A stretch of 64,000 nt of DNA from Bacillus sp. FJAT-29790 (lineage in GTDB: Bacteria; Bacillota; Bacilli; Bacillales; Cytobacillaceae), in NCBI RefSeq assembly GCF_019039215.1, contig NZ_JAHNZZ010000001.1:1763670-1827669 (forward strand). The letters run 5' to 3'. This document shows positions 8,543 to 16,512 of this stretch, piece by piece. Every line of letters starts with the position of its first letter. Position 1 is the stretch's first letter. The position numbers and the translations under genes are program-made. The notes below the pieces were generated by a model. It searched no databases, had not been told where the DNA came from, and worked only from the letters and a program-made list of their open reading frames with translations.

Positions 8543-9109
8543 ATGACTTCAAATGATACAAATTTTATACAGAGATTACAGCGTCAAAAAGAAGACGCAT
8601 TAGAATTTATCGTTGATAAATATTTGCCGCTAATAAAAGGGATAACGTATAAAGTTCTCTCCCCTCTTGGGAAGAATGGCGTCATAGAAGAGTGCATAAA
8701 CGATATATTTCTTTCAATATGGAATCATTCGAAAAAATTCCGTGGAGATTCGACTGATTTTAAGAAATGGATATGTGCCATTGCAAAGTTTAAATCGATT
8801 GATTACTACAGAAAGTTTAGTAAAAATGCAGAATTCACTTTAAATGATCTAGAAGTGAATGCGGAAAAATCAGCAGAAGATGAACTAATGATAATGGAAG
8901 ACAAAGCGGAACTAATCAAGCTAATCAATTTATTAGAGCCAGTGGATCGGGAAATTTTTATCATGAAGTTCTTTCTCGGGTTAAAAACGGAGGAGATATC
9001 TGAAAAGCTAGGTTTGACAAAATCTGCGATCGATAATCGAATTTATCGAGGAAAAAAGAAGCTCTATCACAAAGCTACGAATCTTAATCTAGGAGGCAGT
9101 ATCGTATGA
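8543..9109 (+). CDS. ECF RNA polymerase sigma factor, pair 2
   Basis: A 188-residue group-4 sigma factor, divergent from pair 1. Region 2 is seen in VIEECINDIFLSIWNHSKKF and FKKWICAIAKFKSIDYYRK. Region 4 is in LLEPVDREIFIMKFFLGLKT and SEKLGLTKSAIDNRIYRGKK. The ribosome site AAGGAGATC is 6 nt before the ATG. Its stop overlaps the anti-sigma ATG (ATGA), so the pair is translationally coupled. No convincing ECF promoter was found upstream. Confidence 0.93.
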   Translation: MTSNDTNFIQRLQRQKEDALEFIVDKYLPLIKGITYKVLSPLGKNGVIEECINDIFLSIWNHSKKFRGDSTDFKKWICAIAKFKSIDYYRKFSKNAEFTLNDLEVNAEKSAEDELMIMEDKAELIKLINLLEPVDREIFIMKFFLGLKTEEISEKLGLTKSAIDNRIYRGKKKLYHKATNLNLGGSIV

Positions 9110-10218
9110 AAGATATTTATGAATTATTAAATGATATTGATATTGATATAGATGGAAATGAATTTGTGGAAATGGAAGTAAGTGAATTTGAAAACACGAA
9201 AGTAAAAAAAGCTCTGAAAAAATCACTGAATCAGAAGAAAAAAGTAAATAGTTGGAAAAAGAATGTTGCTGCAGCTGTCATCATTGCAGGGTTATCAGCT
9301 ACAACATTCGGATTAACCTTCCCTGCTTATGCCGGCAATATTCCTATCATTGGAGACATATTTAGATTTATAGATAATGGAAGTACTGGTCTATATGATG
9401 ATTATAAGGCCTATTCCAGTGCGATCAACATGACAAAAGAAAGTAAAGGCATTAAAGTTACTATAAATGATGCCATCTTTGATGGGGAAACTATTTCATT
9501 AACATATTCGCTAGAAAGCGATCAAGATTTAGGTGATGACCCTCTCTTGCTTGATTTCTTAAATATAAAAGGAGCAAATGGAACAACAGGTCGTTCTACA
9601 ATTTCAAGAGTGGATAAAAATAATTATGTGGGCTTAATCACTGCTAGCAGCTTTAATCTCATTAATAAGGATGCTGTTAATGTAAAATGGAGGATTGAAG
9701 AAATTACCATTCCGGAAAAGCAAATAGAAATCAAAGGGAATTGGAACTTTGCTTTTTCTTTAAAGGCAACGGAAAACAACACACAATTAACGGACCGTAG
9801 TGCGGTGCATAATGGCGTACAAGTGAATATCGGAAAAATTTCCGTTACGCCAATGTCCTTTATCGTTTATTTTGATCAGATGGTTTCCAAGGAAGTAAGA
9901 GACAAATGGCACGGTGTAGATGTGGATATTGAAATTAAAGATGATTTAGGGAATATTTACTCTGGTGAAGGAAATGGCGGATCAGGTGACAGTGAGGGCT
10001 ATAAAATGAGCTTGAGTAAAACGTTTGAAAAATTAGACCCGAATGCAGCGAAACTTATTATCACCCCTTATGTTCATTTATATGAATATACATCTGAAAA
10101 TTATGGTGGAGTAGAAATAAACGAATTTGGCGAGAAAGCAATTTCAATTCCGAAAAAACCCGGTAAAGGCAGGCAGGAATTTGTATTAGACGATATCATT
10201 ATAGAATTAAAGAAATAG
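9106..10218 (+). CDS. DUF4179-type anti-sigma factor, pair 2
   Basis: A 370-residue single-span membrane protein: cytoplasmic residues 1-47, span about 48-72, then the motif GNIPIIGDIF and a DUF4179 domain (GIKVTINDAIFDGETISLTY), followed by a beta-rich extracytoplasmic region. Closest in the window to the pair-3 protein, which has NIPIIGTFF and GITVTMNEIFYDGTRLTL at equivalent places. It is coupled to its sigma gene by an ATGA overlap with AGGAGG before it. A copy of its last 34 bases recurs at 12543. Confidence 0.84.
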   Translation: MKDIYELLNDIDIDIDGNEFVEMEVSEFENTKVKKALKKSLNQKKKVNSWKKNVAAAVIIAGLSATTFGLTFPAYAGNIPIIGDIFRFIDNGSTGLYDDYKAYSSAINMTKESKGIKVTINDAIFDGETISLTYSLESDQDLGDDPLLLDFLNIKGANGTTGRSTISRVDKNNYVGLITASSFNLINKDAVNVKWRIEEITIPEKQIEIKGNWNFAFSLKATENNTQLTDRSAVHNGVQVNIGKISVTPMSFIVYFDQMVSKEVRDKWHGVDVDIEIKDDLGNIYSGEGNGGSGDSEGYKMSLSKTFEKLDPNAAKLIITPYVHLYEYTSENYGGVEINEFGEKAISIPKKPGKGRQEFVLDDIIIELKK

Positions 10219-10232
10219 CGGAATAGACTTAA

Positions 10233-10260
10233 GGGACTGTCTTGTGAAATTGGACAGTCC
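10233..10260 (+). terminator. hairpin after anti-sigma pair 2
   Basis: GGACTGTC pairs with GACAGTCC over an 11-nt loop, 16 nt after the stop. The following T content is modest (TATGTATTTTAT), so termination is likely but not certain. Confidence 0.55.
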
Positions 10261-10358
10261 TATGTATTTTATGACTAACCCTATTTAACTGATTATTGGA
10301 AAATTCACAATGGTAATTAATTTGTTCGAAAAAAAGAGTTAAAATTTTATTCTCCCTC

Positions 10359-10388
10359 AAAAACCCCTTTCCAAATTTGAAAAGGGGC
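10359..10388 (-). terminator. terminator of anti-sigma pair 3
   Basis: On the minus strand CCCCTTTTCAAA pairs with TTTGGAAAGGGG, followed by TTTTTGAGGG, ten bases after the stop. Confidence 0.75.
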
Positions 10389-10397
10389 CAACCCAAT

Positions 10398-11699
10398 TTA
10401 TGGTATATCAATTTCAAATGCTTCATACGTAATTGTTTTCGGATACTTATGGGTTTTAAGCTGTAAACCTTTCTTTTTACCAGTAGAAAATTCTTGCTTA
10501 TAGCTGTTTCCCTCAATTCGTTCCGCGTCTGGTTTATCCTTCACCATTAAGTTTTTCCCGTTTGCGTCTTCTAACCAAATGGGGTTACTTGCTTTGTCAA
10601 CGATGCAATCACTTTGAACGTCAAAATACACAACCATTTTATTTTCTTGATAAGATATATCTGTAACGATAATCTTCCCAAAATCACCTTGATCAACCAC
10701 AAAAGGAAAACTTTGAGCATCTAAAGGGATTGACACCTTTTCCCAAGCTTCTCCAGACATCGGAATCGTATAAGGAATGATTCGAACTTTTTTTGCTCCT
10801 TCTTTTAAGGGTGAATAAAGAAAATCAAGATCTGTCTTTACCTCCCCATTTTCCACCTCTCCAATGCCTCTTCCGGTGACTGTGTCTAACATGTTTCCTT
10901 TATCATCTATCATGTAAAATTTCAACATATGCGGATCAAACTTAGTATTTTTCTCATCTTTTGATACTTTTACAGAAAGATTGGTTCCAGCTGGACCAAG
11001 TTTCAATGAAGTAATTTGAACGTCTGCCTGTTCAAACCTTTTCACTTCTTGCAGTCGAATGACTGTCACTTCATTCGATTGCTTTACTGGAAATTTGAAC
11101 TCCCACTTTCCAGGAATCAATCCAACAGCATCAATTCTTATCTTCATGTCAAATTCTTCAGGTAGCTCCTCAGTTGGTGTAATATCGATAATCCCCTTAT
11201 ATTTCTGTGGGGTGACAAAATCTCCTGAAGAGCCGGAACTGAAGTTAATTTCCTTTCCGTTTACTTCAATGGTTGGCCGTTCCAGGTCACCAATCGCAAA
11301 TAATGATTCCTGTGTATATCCCAATGTTAAGCGTGTTCCATCATAAAAAATCTCATTCATTGTTACAGTAATCCCATGATCCTTTGAAGACTTATCGACA
11401 ATTTGCGTTAATCCCTTTTTCCCCGCTATTTTTAAGCCTTCATCTAAAGCATCATTAAAAAAGGTTCCGATGATTGGAATATTCGAAGCGATCTTTGCCA
11501 CCGCAGGAGAAACACTCGCCGACCCAATAAACAATCCTAAACCTACAACCGCTGCACTGAGCGAATAGAAAGCCATTTTTCTCTTCGATTTCTTGCCTCG
11601 ATTTTCATTGATCGTATTTGTAATAATCGAATCAAGCTTATCCATTGGTACTGGAATTTTATCCAATTCTTTTTTAAAATCCGGCCATTGGCTACTCAT
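10398..11699 (-). CDS. DUF4179-type anti-sigma factor, pair 3
   Basis: The longest of the three at 433 residues. Cytoplasmic N-terminus 1-40, span about 43-63, then SNIPIIGTFF and DUF4179 (HGITVTMNEIFYDGTRLTL), followed by two beta-rich extracytoplasmic regions ending in THKYPKTITYEAFEIDIP. The start overlaps the sigma gene by 8 nt, with GAAGGAGGATTGTGTAA as ribosome site. It is presumed to hold its partner sigma at the membrane until an envelope signal releases it; the signal cannot be read from sequence. Confidence 0.84.
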   Translation of the reverse strand: MSSQWPDFKKELDKIPVPMDKLDSIITNTINENRGKKSKRKMAFYSLSAAVVGLGLFIGSASVSPAVAKIASNIPIIGTFFNDALDEGLKIAGKKGLTQIVDKSSKDHGITVTMNEIFYDGTRLTLGYTQESLFAIGDLERPTIEVNGKEINFSSGSSGDFVTPQKYKGIIDITPTEELPEEFDMKIRIDAVGLIPGKWEFKFPVKQSNEVTVIRLQEVKRFEQADVQITSLKLGPAGTNLSVKVSKDEKNTKFDPHMLKFYMIDDKGNMLDTVTGRGIGEVENGEVKTDLDFLYSPLKEGAKKVRIIPYTIPMSGEAWEKVSIPLDAQSFPFVVDQGDFGKIIVTDISYQENKMVVYFDVQSDCIVDKASNPIWLEDANGKNLMVKDKPDAERIEGNSYKQEFSTGKKKGLQLKTHKYPKTITYEAFEIDIP

Positions 11700-12216
11700 T
11701 TACACAATCCTCCTTCAATTTTTCTTTTAATAAATTAACTCCGCGATGTATATTTGTTTTCACCGTTCCTTCTGGCCAATTCAAAATTTCCGCAATTTGC
11801 TTGACTGTAAAATCTTTGTAAAACCGGAGAATTAAAACTACTTTATATTTTTCCTCTAACTCCATAACTGCCTGAAGTAAATCTAGATCTGTTTCACTTG
11901 ATAGATTTGAATTCATCTTACTTTCTAAAACTTCTCTTTCCATAGGAACAATTCTTTTCTTCCTGTTTAATAAATCCACAGCTGTGTTAATGAGAATACG
12001 TGTCAACCATGTTGAAAAATACCTTTCATCCTTTAGGTTTTTAATCGAAATAAAAGCTTTATATACTGTTTCCTGAAAAACTTCAAGTGCATCATGTTCG
12101 TTTTTCATATAAACATAGGCCATTTTATAAAGCTTGACCTTTTCCTCCGCCATTAACTCCTGAAAAGCTCTATGATTGCCTCTTTTCGCACGCTGTACTT
12201 TCTTAATATCTGACAA
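11692..12216 (-). CDS. ECF RNA polymerase sigma factor, pair 3
   Basis: A 174-residue group-4 sigma factor: region 2 (LYKMAYVYMKNEHDALEVFQ, YFSTWLTRILINTAVDLLNR) and region 4 (KYKVVLILRFYKDFTVKQIA, WPEGTVKTNIHRGVNLLKEK). The start is TTG, placed 4-5 nt after the strong GGGAGGGAAAGG site. The gene is preceded by the best ECF-type promoter of the three pairs, which suggests autoregulation. Confidence 0.92.
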   Translation of the reverse strand: MSDIKKVQRAKRGNHRAFQELMAEEKVKLYKMAYVYMKNEHDALEVFQETVYKAFISIKNLKDERYFSTWLTRILINTAVDLLNRKKRIVPMEREVLESKMNSNLSSETDLDLLQAVMELEEKYKVVLILRFYKDFTVKQIAEILNWPEGTVKTNIHRGVNLLKEKLKEDCVNE

Positions 12217-12247
12217 ATTCCTTTCCCTCCCTTCTTGTATCTAACTG

Positions 12248-12277
12248 TTAGACAAATGAGGTATGTAAAACGTTTCA
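12248..12277 (-). promoter_or_regulatory. ECF-type promoter candidate of pair 3
   Basis: On the minus strand TGAAAC (12272-12277), followed by a T-rich GTTTT and, 17 nt after the -35, TGTCTAA (12248-12254). Compare the ECF consensus TGAAAC-N16/17-CGTC. The site is 31 nt before the sigma start, placed for self-activation. Confidence 0.6.
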
Positions 12278-12446
12278 ATTTATTTGAATATCTTGTCGAT
12301 TGATGGATAGTAAAAAAATATGTAAATTAAAAAGCGACGAAAAATACAGTGATCCCTCTCTTCACAAAACTTTCTCACTTTACGAATATGACGTTCCAGA
12401 AGAAATCCCTTCCAATCTGTTGTTTGGCTTTGGAAATTCACTATTG

Positions 12447-12478
12447 AAAAAAAAACTGCCGAAATCCGCAGCAGTTAG
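12447..12478 (-). terminator. terminator of the GntR/DUF5808/ParE-like transcript
   Basis: On the minus strand AACTGC pairs with GCAGTT around a GC-containing loop, followed by seven to eight T. It lies about 105 nt after the stop of the chimeric ParE-like ORF. Confidence 0.55.
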
Positions 12479-12514
12479 TTGATTTATTTATGAGCAAAAT
12501 TGATTCTGAAGAAG

Positions 12515-12576
12515 AAATTCCAAAAAACCCCATTTGTACTAGTATTAGACGATATCATTATTGAATGAAAGAAATA
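12515..12576 (+). pseudogene. fossil 3' end of a fourth DUF4179 gene
   Basis: Bases 12543-12576 match 10184-10217, the last codons of anti-sigma pair 2, at 31 of 34 positions. Just upstream, ATTCCAAAAAACCC echoes ATTCCGAAAAAACCC of the same gene. Read in the matching frame it gives VLDDIIIE, then a stop. No start, no membrane span and no sigma partner remain. Confidence 0.65.
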
Positions 12577-12582
12577 TAACTT

Positions 12583-12960
12583 TTACTTGTTGTTTTTTAA
12601 AACATTAATATAATCTCTTGAACCGTGTAAAATACGGTAAACATGCACTTTATTTTCAATAATTCGATAAAAGGCTGCATATGGTTCAATGATGAGCATT
12701 CGAAAATGATAGTTTTTAATGGAACTTTCATTTACCTTTACACCCGAGTTAGGAAAACCTTCTAATTGACGCAATGAGCTCATTATTTTATCAAGCATGC
12801 TTGCTGCTGCAGATGGATTGTCAAGTAAGATATACTCAAAAATATCGTTAAGATCATCATTTATATGATTATTTGCATAGGGACTTGCTCCGTTTCTAGG
12901 AATCAAAAGTAAAGCCCACCATATAAGGACTATATAAAGAAAGTAATATGACCTCTTCAT
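12583..12960 (-). CDS. chimeric ORF: membrane segment joined to a RelE/ParE-type toxin C-terminus
   Basis: Residues from about 33 on (DLNDIFEYILLDNPSAAASM, FPNSGVKV, FRMLIIEPYAAFYRI, VHVYRILHGSRDYINVL) are the RelE/ParE toxin fold up to its end. The normal ParE N-terminus (a short beta strand, about 10 residues) is replaced by MKRSYYFLYIVLIWWALLLI, a membrane segment that looks like the start of an unrelated membrane protein. An AGGGGA ribosome site precedes the ATG. No antitoxin gene is adjacent. A deletion fusing two genes is the simplest reading; toxin activity is doubtful. Confidence 0.6.
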   Translation of the reverse strand: MKRSYYFLYIVLIWWALLLIPRNGASPYANNHINDDLNDIFEYILLDNPSAAASMLDKIMSSLRQLEGFPNSGVKVNESSIKNYHFRMLIIEPYAAFYRIIENKVHVYRILHGSRDYINVLKNNK

Positions 12961-12984
12961 CAAAAGTCCCCTAAAGTTGATTCG

Positions 12985-13194
12985 TTACCCAAAGAACGAA
13001 ATGAGTAAAATAATAATAATCGGCCCAAACAGGACGATATAACCGATAGGGTTGGCAAAGTTTAGCGTCCAGCCTATTCTGAAACGTTTTTCAACAAAAA
13101 TGGAAGGATCATTTTTATTAAAATATAAGAGGCCGCCCTTCCAATATTGATCATCATCAAGATCGGAGATTCCACTCGCTGGATGCGGATCCAT
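12985..13194 (-). CDS. DUF5808-type small membrane protein
   Basis: Sixty-nine residues: a hydrophilic DDDQYWKGGLLYFNKNDPSI block with VEKRFRIGWTLNFANPIGY, then one C-terminal membrane span (about 49-68). This block is typically the C-terminal part of larger DUF1648/DUF5808 membrane proteins that follow YtrA/YhcF-type GntR genes. Here it has its own AAAGGAAAG ribosome site and may be either a stand-alone short version or a truncation. It is in an operon with the GntR gene 22 nt upstream. Confidence 0.7.
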   Translation of the reverse strand: MDPHPASGISDLDDDQYWKGGLLYFNKNDPSIFVEKRFRIGWTLNFANPIGYIVLFGPIIIILLISFFG

Positions 13195-13216
13195 CTTATT
13201 CTTTCCTTTTAAGCAT

Positions 13217-13594
13217 TTAAGTTTTTCCCTTTAAGTCCCCAATGATCGATGACACAAGATCTTGAATCTGCTCTCTTTCCAATCCTAAAACGAGAGCTTC
13301 TGCAATCATCGGTTTAAATTCTTCCAAGAGCCGGTTCGTATACCCTGTCATTTCTTTCGGAAAATTTATCACAGCACCAGATTTTGGAATGATGCGAATA
13401 ATCCCCTTCTTTTCTAACTCATGATAGCTTTTATTTACGGTATGCATATTTACACCAAGATCCGCAGCCAATGCACGTACAGAAGGCAGCGAATCCCCGG
13501 ATTGCATAGCTCCCCTAGCAATTCCCTCAATAATTTGATTCGTTAGCTGAGTAAAGATAGGAATATCTGACTGGGGCTCAATTTGAATAATCAA
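13217..13594 (-). CDS. GntR-family transcriptional regulator (YtrA/YhcF type)
   Basis: Short GntR repressor of about 125 residues: winged helix in residues 8-75 (QLTNQIIEGIARGAMQSGD, LPSVRALAADLGVNMHTVNK, KKGIIRII) and only a short C-terminal dimerisation segment, typical of the YtrA subfamily that controls neighbouring transport operons. I place the start at TTG 13594, because GGAGGGG lies 6 nt before it; an ATG at 13609 has no ribosome site. An inverted repeat upstream (13612-13657) suggests autoregulation. Confidence 0.85.
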   Translation of the reverse strand: MIIQIEPQSDIPIFTQLTNQIIEGIARGAMQSGDSLPSVRALAADLGVNMHTVNKSYHELEKKGIIRIIPKSGAVINFPKEMTGYTNRLLEEFKPMIAEALVLGLEREQIQDLVSSIIGDLKGKT

Positions 13595-13611
13595 CGGTAT
13601 CCCCTCCATAC

Positions 13612-13657
13612 TGTTCTATATTTAATACAACAAATTTGTTATAGTTTGTATAGAACA
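13612..13657. promoter_or_regulatory. candidate GntR operator
   Basis: TGTTCTATA (13612-13620) and TATAGAACA (13649-13657) form a perfect 9-bp inverted repeat around an inner palindrome AACAAATTTGTT. It lies immediately upstream of the GntR start codon, where YtrA-type repressors usually bind. Confidence 0.55.
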
Positions 13658-13671
13658 AAAAAACAAAAAAT

Positions 13672-13693
13672 AAAAACCCCATCTCTGGGGTTT
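13672..13693 (-). terminator. terminator of mhqD
   Basis: On the minus strand AAACCCCAGAGATGGGGTTT forms a compact hairpin followed by TTTATTTTTTG, 46 nt after the mhqD stop. Confidence 0.8.
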
Positions 13694-13738
13694 AATGAAT
13701 GAAATTACTTTTAAATTTAAACTCTAGTAATTGTGCAG

Positions 13739-14341
13739 CTAGATCTGCCGGTACCATTCTGCAGCAGCATTAACTTCTTCGAAAGTCAACTGATGACCGC
13801 GATTCTCCCAATGTAGATGTACATTAGCATTTGCACTTTTTAATATTGAATGAAGGTCTTCAGATTCCTTCGGAGTGCAAATCGGATCATTTGTCCCTGC
13901 ACCGATGAATACGGACCTACCTGAAAGATCCGGTAAATCAATACCTCTTCTTGGAACCATCGGATGATGCAGAATAGCTCCCTTCAATGCATCTTGATAA
14001 TGAAACAATAAGCTTGCGGCGATGTTTGCTCCATTAGAATACCCAACTGCTACAATATTCGTCCGATCAAATTCGTATTTCTGTGAAGCTTCATCCAGAA
14101 ACTCATATAATTCTTTTGTACGAAAAACGAGATCCTCTTCATCAAACACGCCTTCCGCTAATCTCCGAAAAAATCGGGGCATTCCATTTTCGAGAACATT
14201 CCCGCGTACACTAAGGACTGAAGCTGCTTCGTCAATTTTCCCTGCAAGTGGCAGTAAATCTAATTCATTTCCCCCGGTTCCATGGAGTAATAACAAGGTA
14301 GGTTTTGATAAATCTTTGCCTTTTTGGAATATATGTTTCAT
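13739..14341 (-). CDS. mhqD: hydrolase/carboxylesterase MhqD
   Basis: Alpha/beta hydrolase of 200 residues, very close to B. subtilis MhqD, an esterase-like protein induced by hydroquinones and quinones. Conserved blocks: LLLLHGTGGNE (oxyanion region), VRGNVLENGMPRFFRRLAEG, nucleophile elbow GYSNG, HHPMVP, acid GTNDPIC and the catalytic His in RGHQLT. The ribosome site is AAAGGGGGAT. The upstream region carries a palindrome like the MhqR box within a sigma-A promoter, which supports the name. Confidence 0.88.
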   Translation of the reverse strand: MKHIFQKGKDLSKPTLLLLHGTGGNELDLLPLAGKIDEAASVLSVRGNVLENGMPRFFRRLAEGVFDEEDLVFRTKELYEFLDEASQKYEFDRTNIVAVGYSNGANIAASLLFHYQDALKGAILHHPMVPRRGIDLPDLSGRSVFIGAGTNDPICTPKESEDLHSILKSANANVHLHWENRGHQLTFEEVNAAAEWYRQI

Positions 14342-14479
14342 TCACTTATCCCCCTTTGAACTTATATCATAATTCTAGTTTTTACTTGGCATATTAGATC
14401 CATTCCACTCGAATAAAATCTGTTGCTAAAATTAGTTATCTTCCGCATGCCCACTTCCGAGAACTATCTCCACTTCAAG

Positions 14480-14527
14480 TATCTTCAATTCGAGATTTAT
14501 AATAAAATAAAAATTCCCTTTTGTCAA
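14480..14527 (-). promoter_or_regulatory. mhqD promoter with candidate MhqR operator
   Basis: On the minus strand TTGACA (14522-14527), 17 nt, then TATTAT (14499-14504): a near-perfect sigma-A promoter. Overlapping its start region, 14480-14497 reads ATCTCGAATTGAAGAT, an inverted repeat resembling the B. subtilis MhqR box (ATCTcgaAtTCgAGAT). It lies about 140 nt before the mhqD start. The rest of the 350-bp gap (14342-14692) holds only this and the mnt terminator. Confidence 0.7.
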
Positions 14528-14653
14528 CTCATACCTACTTTAATTTAGAATGGTATCCGTCGTTTATACATAAATGATCTAATATATTTACGTTTTCTCT
14601 ATAGTTCGTGAATAAATGGTCCTAGGGGTTATTAGTGACCGTAATTGAATTAG

Positions 14654-14687
14654 CAAAAAAATAAAGCCCTTCACTTTTGTGAAGAGC
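14654..14687 (-). terminator. terminator of the mntABCD operon
   Basis: On the minus strand CTTCACAAAAGTGAAG with flanking AGCT/GGCT pairs, followed by TTTATTTTTTT, immediately after the mntD stop. Confidence 0.75.
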
Positions 14688-14692
14688 TCTCT

Positions 14693-15571
14693 TTAATCCA
14701 TCTTAATTTTTTTCATCGACAGCCTTTTTGAAATCAGCCCTTTTGTTGGCGAGAATAAGAAGACAATGGCGAAAATCAAACCGTTTACTGATGCCATGCT
14801 GCCTGAAATTGAAACATCCTGCCAGCTTGCAAGAAAGTAGCCTATAATCGCAGCAGCTACGCCAAATATAGCACTTAGCAAAAGCATGACACTTAATCGA
14901 TCTGTTAACAGATAAGCAGAAGCTCCCGGTGCAATCAGCATGGCGACGACTAAAATCGCCCCAACACTATCAAAGGAAGCGACTGTTGTGATCGATACCA
15001 TCCCCATGAGGAGATAGTGAATTAGCAGCACGGGGATTCCGATTGCTGCTGCCATTTGCGGATCAAAGGATGTGATTTTCAATTCTTTATAAAAGAACCC
15101 GATAATCATAAGATTGATTACGAGAACAATCGTTAACATCAGAAATGCTTTCGGAAGCTCACTGAGAAAACCCCACTTGACGAGATCCCATGGAACAAAG
15201 GTGATTTCACCCATTAATGCATGATCGACATCCAAATGAACATCATCTGCAAATAATGTTATCAGAATGACACCAACCGCAAACAGGAAAGTAAACACAA
15301 CGCCAATTGAAGCATCCTCCTGAATGCCAGAGCTATGAAATATTTGTACAAGGAATGCGGTCAATAGCCCGACAACCGCTGCGCCAACTAGCATGTAAAA
15401 ACCATTCATGCTTTGACTAATGATAAATGCAAGCACAATACCTAGCAGAACAGTATGACTAATCGCATCAGCTAGCATCGAAAGCTTGCGTAAAATTAAG
15501 AAGCAGCCTGTCATTCCACATGTAATGCCGGCTAAAGAACCAACGATTAATATCCAGCCTTCATAGCTCAT
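14693..15571 (-). CDS. mntD: manganese ABC transporter permease MntD
   Basis: ABC-3 family permease of 292 residues with about eight membrane spans, second permease of the Mn(II) importer. Conserved: GCFLILRKLSMLADAISHTVLLGI near the N-terminus and DSVGAILVVAMLIAPGASAYL in the loop contacting the ATPase. I start at ATG 15571 (MSYEGW), which has AAAGGAGCG before it and overlaps mntC by 11 nt, rather than at the upstream in-frame Met, whose extension has no ribosome site. Confidence 0.9.
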   Translation of the reverse strand: MSYEGWILIVGSLAGITCGMTGCFLILRKLSMLADAISHTVLLGIVLAFIISQSMNGFYMLVGAAVVGLLTAFLVQIFHSSGIQEDASIGVVFTFLFAVGVILITLFADDVHLDVDHALMGEITFVPWDLVKWGFLSELPKAFLMLTIVLVINLMIIGFFYKELKITSFDPQMAAAIGIPVLLIHYLLMGMVSITTVASFDSVGAILVVAMLIAPGASAYLLTDRLSVMLLLSAIFGVAAAIIGYFLASWQDVSISGSMASVNGLIFAIVFLFSPTKGLISKRLSMKKIKMD

Positions 15572-16502
15572 GAAAACCGCTCCTTTTATTCCTTTGAAGC
15601 AGCATTTCTTTTCTAATGTGCTTGTCAAATAACATTCGTTTTACCCATTTCGTCACAAGCCCTCTTTCCGGTGCAAAAAGCATAGAGAGCAGGAACAAAA
15701 CGGTAGCTGTAACAACAATAAACGGGCCTGTTGCCAATCCTTCCCTAAGTGTGCTTATGAGTGTTCCGGCCATACCGGAAACAGCACCAAATATCCCTGA
15801 GATGACAACCATTTTTCCAAGTGAATCCGTCCAATAACGCGCCGCAACAGAAGGCGTAATAAGCAGGGCGGCCATTAAAATAACGCCGACTGCTTGAATC
15901 CCAATGACAACGGCAGCTACTAATAGAGATAGGAACAGGAAATTCAATAAGCCCGTTGGCAGCCCTAGCCCTTTAGCAAAAGCAGGATCAAAGGTCAGCA
16001 CTTTCAATTCTTTAAAAAGCAGGGCGGTGATCAGAATTAAGACAGCAGAGGTCCCTGCCATTAACTTCACATCATTTCCGACTAGTGATGCAGCCTGCCC
16101 GAAGATGAAATTATTCAATCCGCTTTTACTTCCAGATGAAGATTGCGATACTTTTGTTAATAAAACAATTCCGAAACCGAAAAACACGGATAAAACTAAA
16201 CAGATAGCCGCATCCTCTTTTAATATCGATGTTGAGGTAATGAACTGGATACAGTAAGCTGCAAGCAGGCCGGTTATCGTCGCACCAATTAAAAGAGCCG
16301 TTAATGACTTTTCTCCAGTTATTAAAAAAGCAATACATATACCCGGTAACGCCGCATGGGCAACCGCATCCCCGATTAAACTTTGTTTCCTTAGCAAAGC
16401 AATGCTGCCAAGAACCCCGCTTGCTAAACCTAAAAGCATGGTCCCAAGCAGTACCCATTGCGTATTCGCATCAAAAAAAATCATTTTCAGCATCTCATTC
16501 AT
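15561..16502 (-). CDS. mntC: manganese ABC transporter permease MntC
   Basis: First ABC-3 permease, about 313 residues and eight or more spans, with GSIALLRKQSLIGDAVAHAALPGI and GVILMAALLITPSVAARYWT, the equivalents of the MntD motifs. It extends beyond its partner with a basic C-terminal tail (KHIRKEMLLQRNKRSG). ATG 16502 is preferred for its AAGGTGAGG site; a GTG nine bases upstream is possible. It follows mntB by 10 nt. Confidence 0.9.
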   Translation of the reverse strand: MNEMLKMIFFDANTQWVLLGTMLLGLASGVLGSIALLRKQSLIGDAVAHAALPGICIAFLITGEKSLTALLIGATITGLLAAYCIQFITSTSILKEDAAICLVLSVFFGFGIVLLTKVSQSSSGSKSGLNNFIFGQAASLVGNDVKLMAGTSAVLILITALLFKELKVLTFDPAFAKGLGLPTGLLNFLFLSLLVAAVVIGIQAVGVILMAALLITPSVAARYWTDSLGKMVVISGIFGAVSGMAGTLISTLREGLATGPFIVVTATVLFLLSMLFAPERGLVTKWVKRMLFDKHIRKEMLLQRNKRSGFHEL

Positions 16503-16512
16503 TCTGAGCACC

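Noticed and set aside
12300-12482. 60-codon plus-strand reading frame
   Set aside because: No ribosome site; its 3' end overlaps a minus-strand terminator hairpin, and the protein has no recognisable pattern.
15572-15628. N-terminal extension of mntD
   Set aside because: The extension is not conserved, has no ribosome site and overlaps mntC further; ATG 15571 has AAAGGAGCG.
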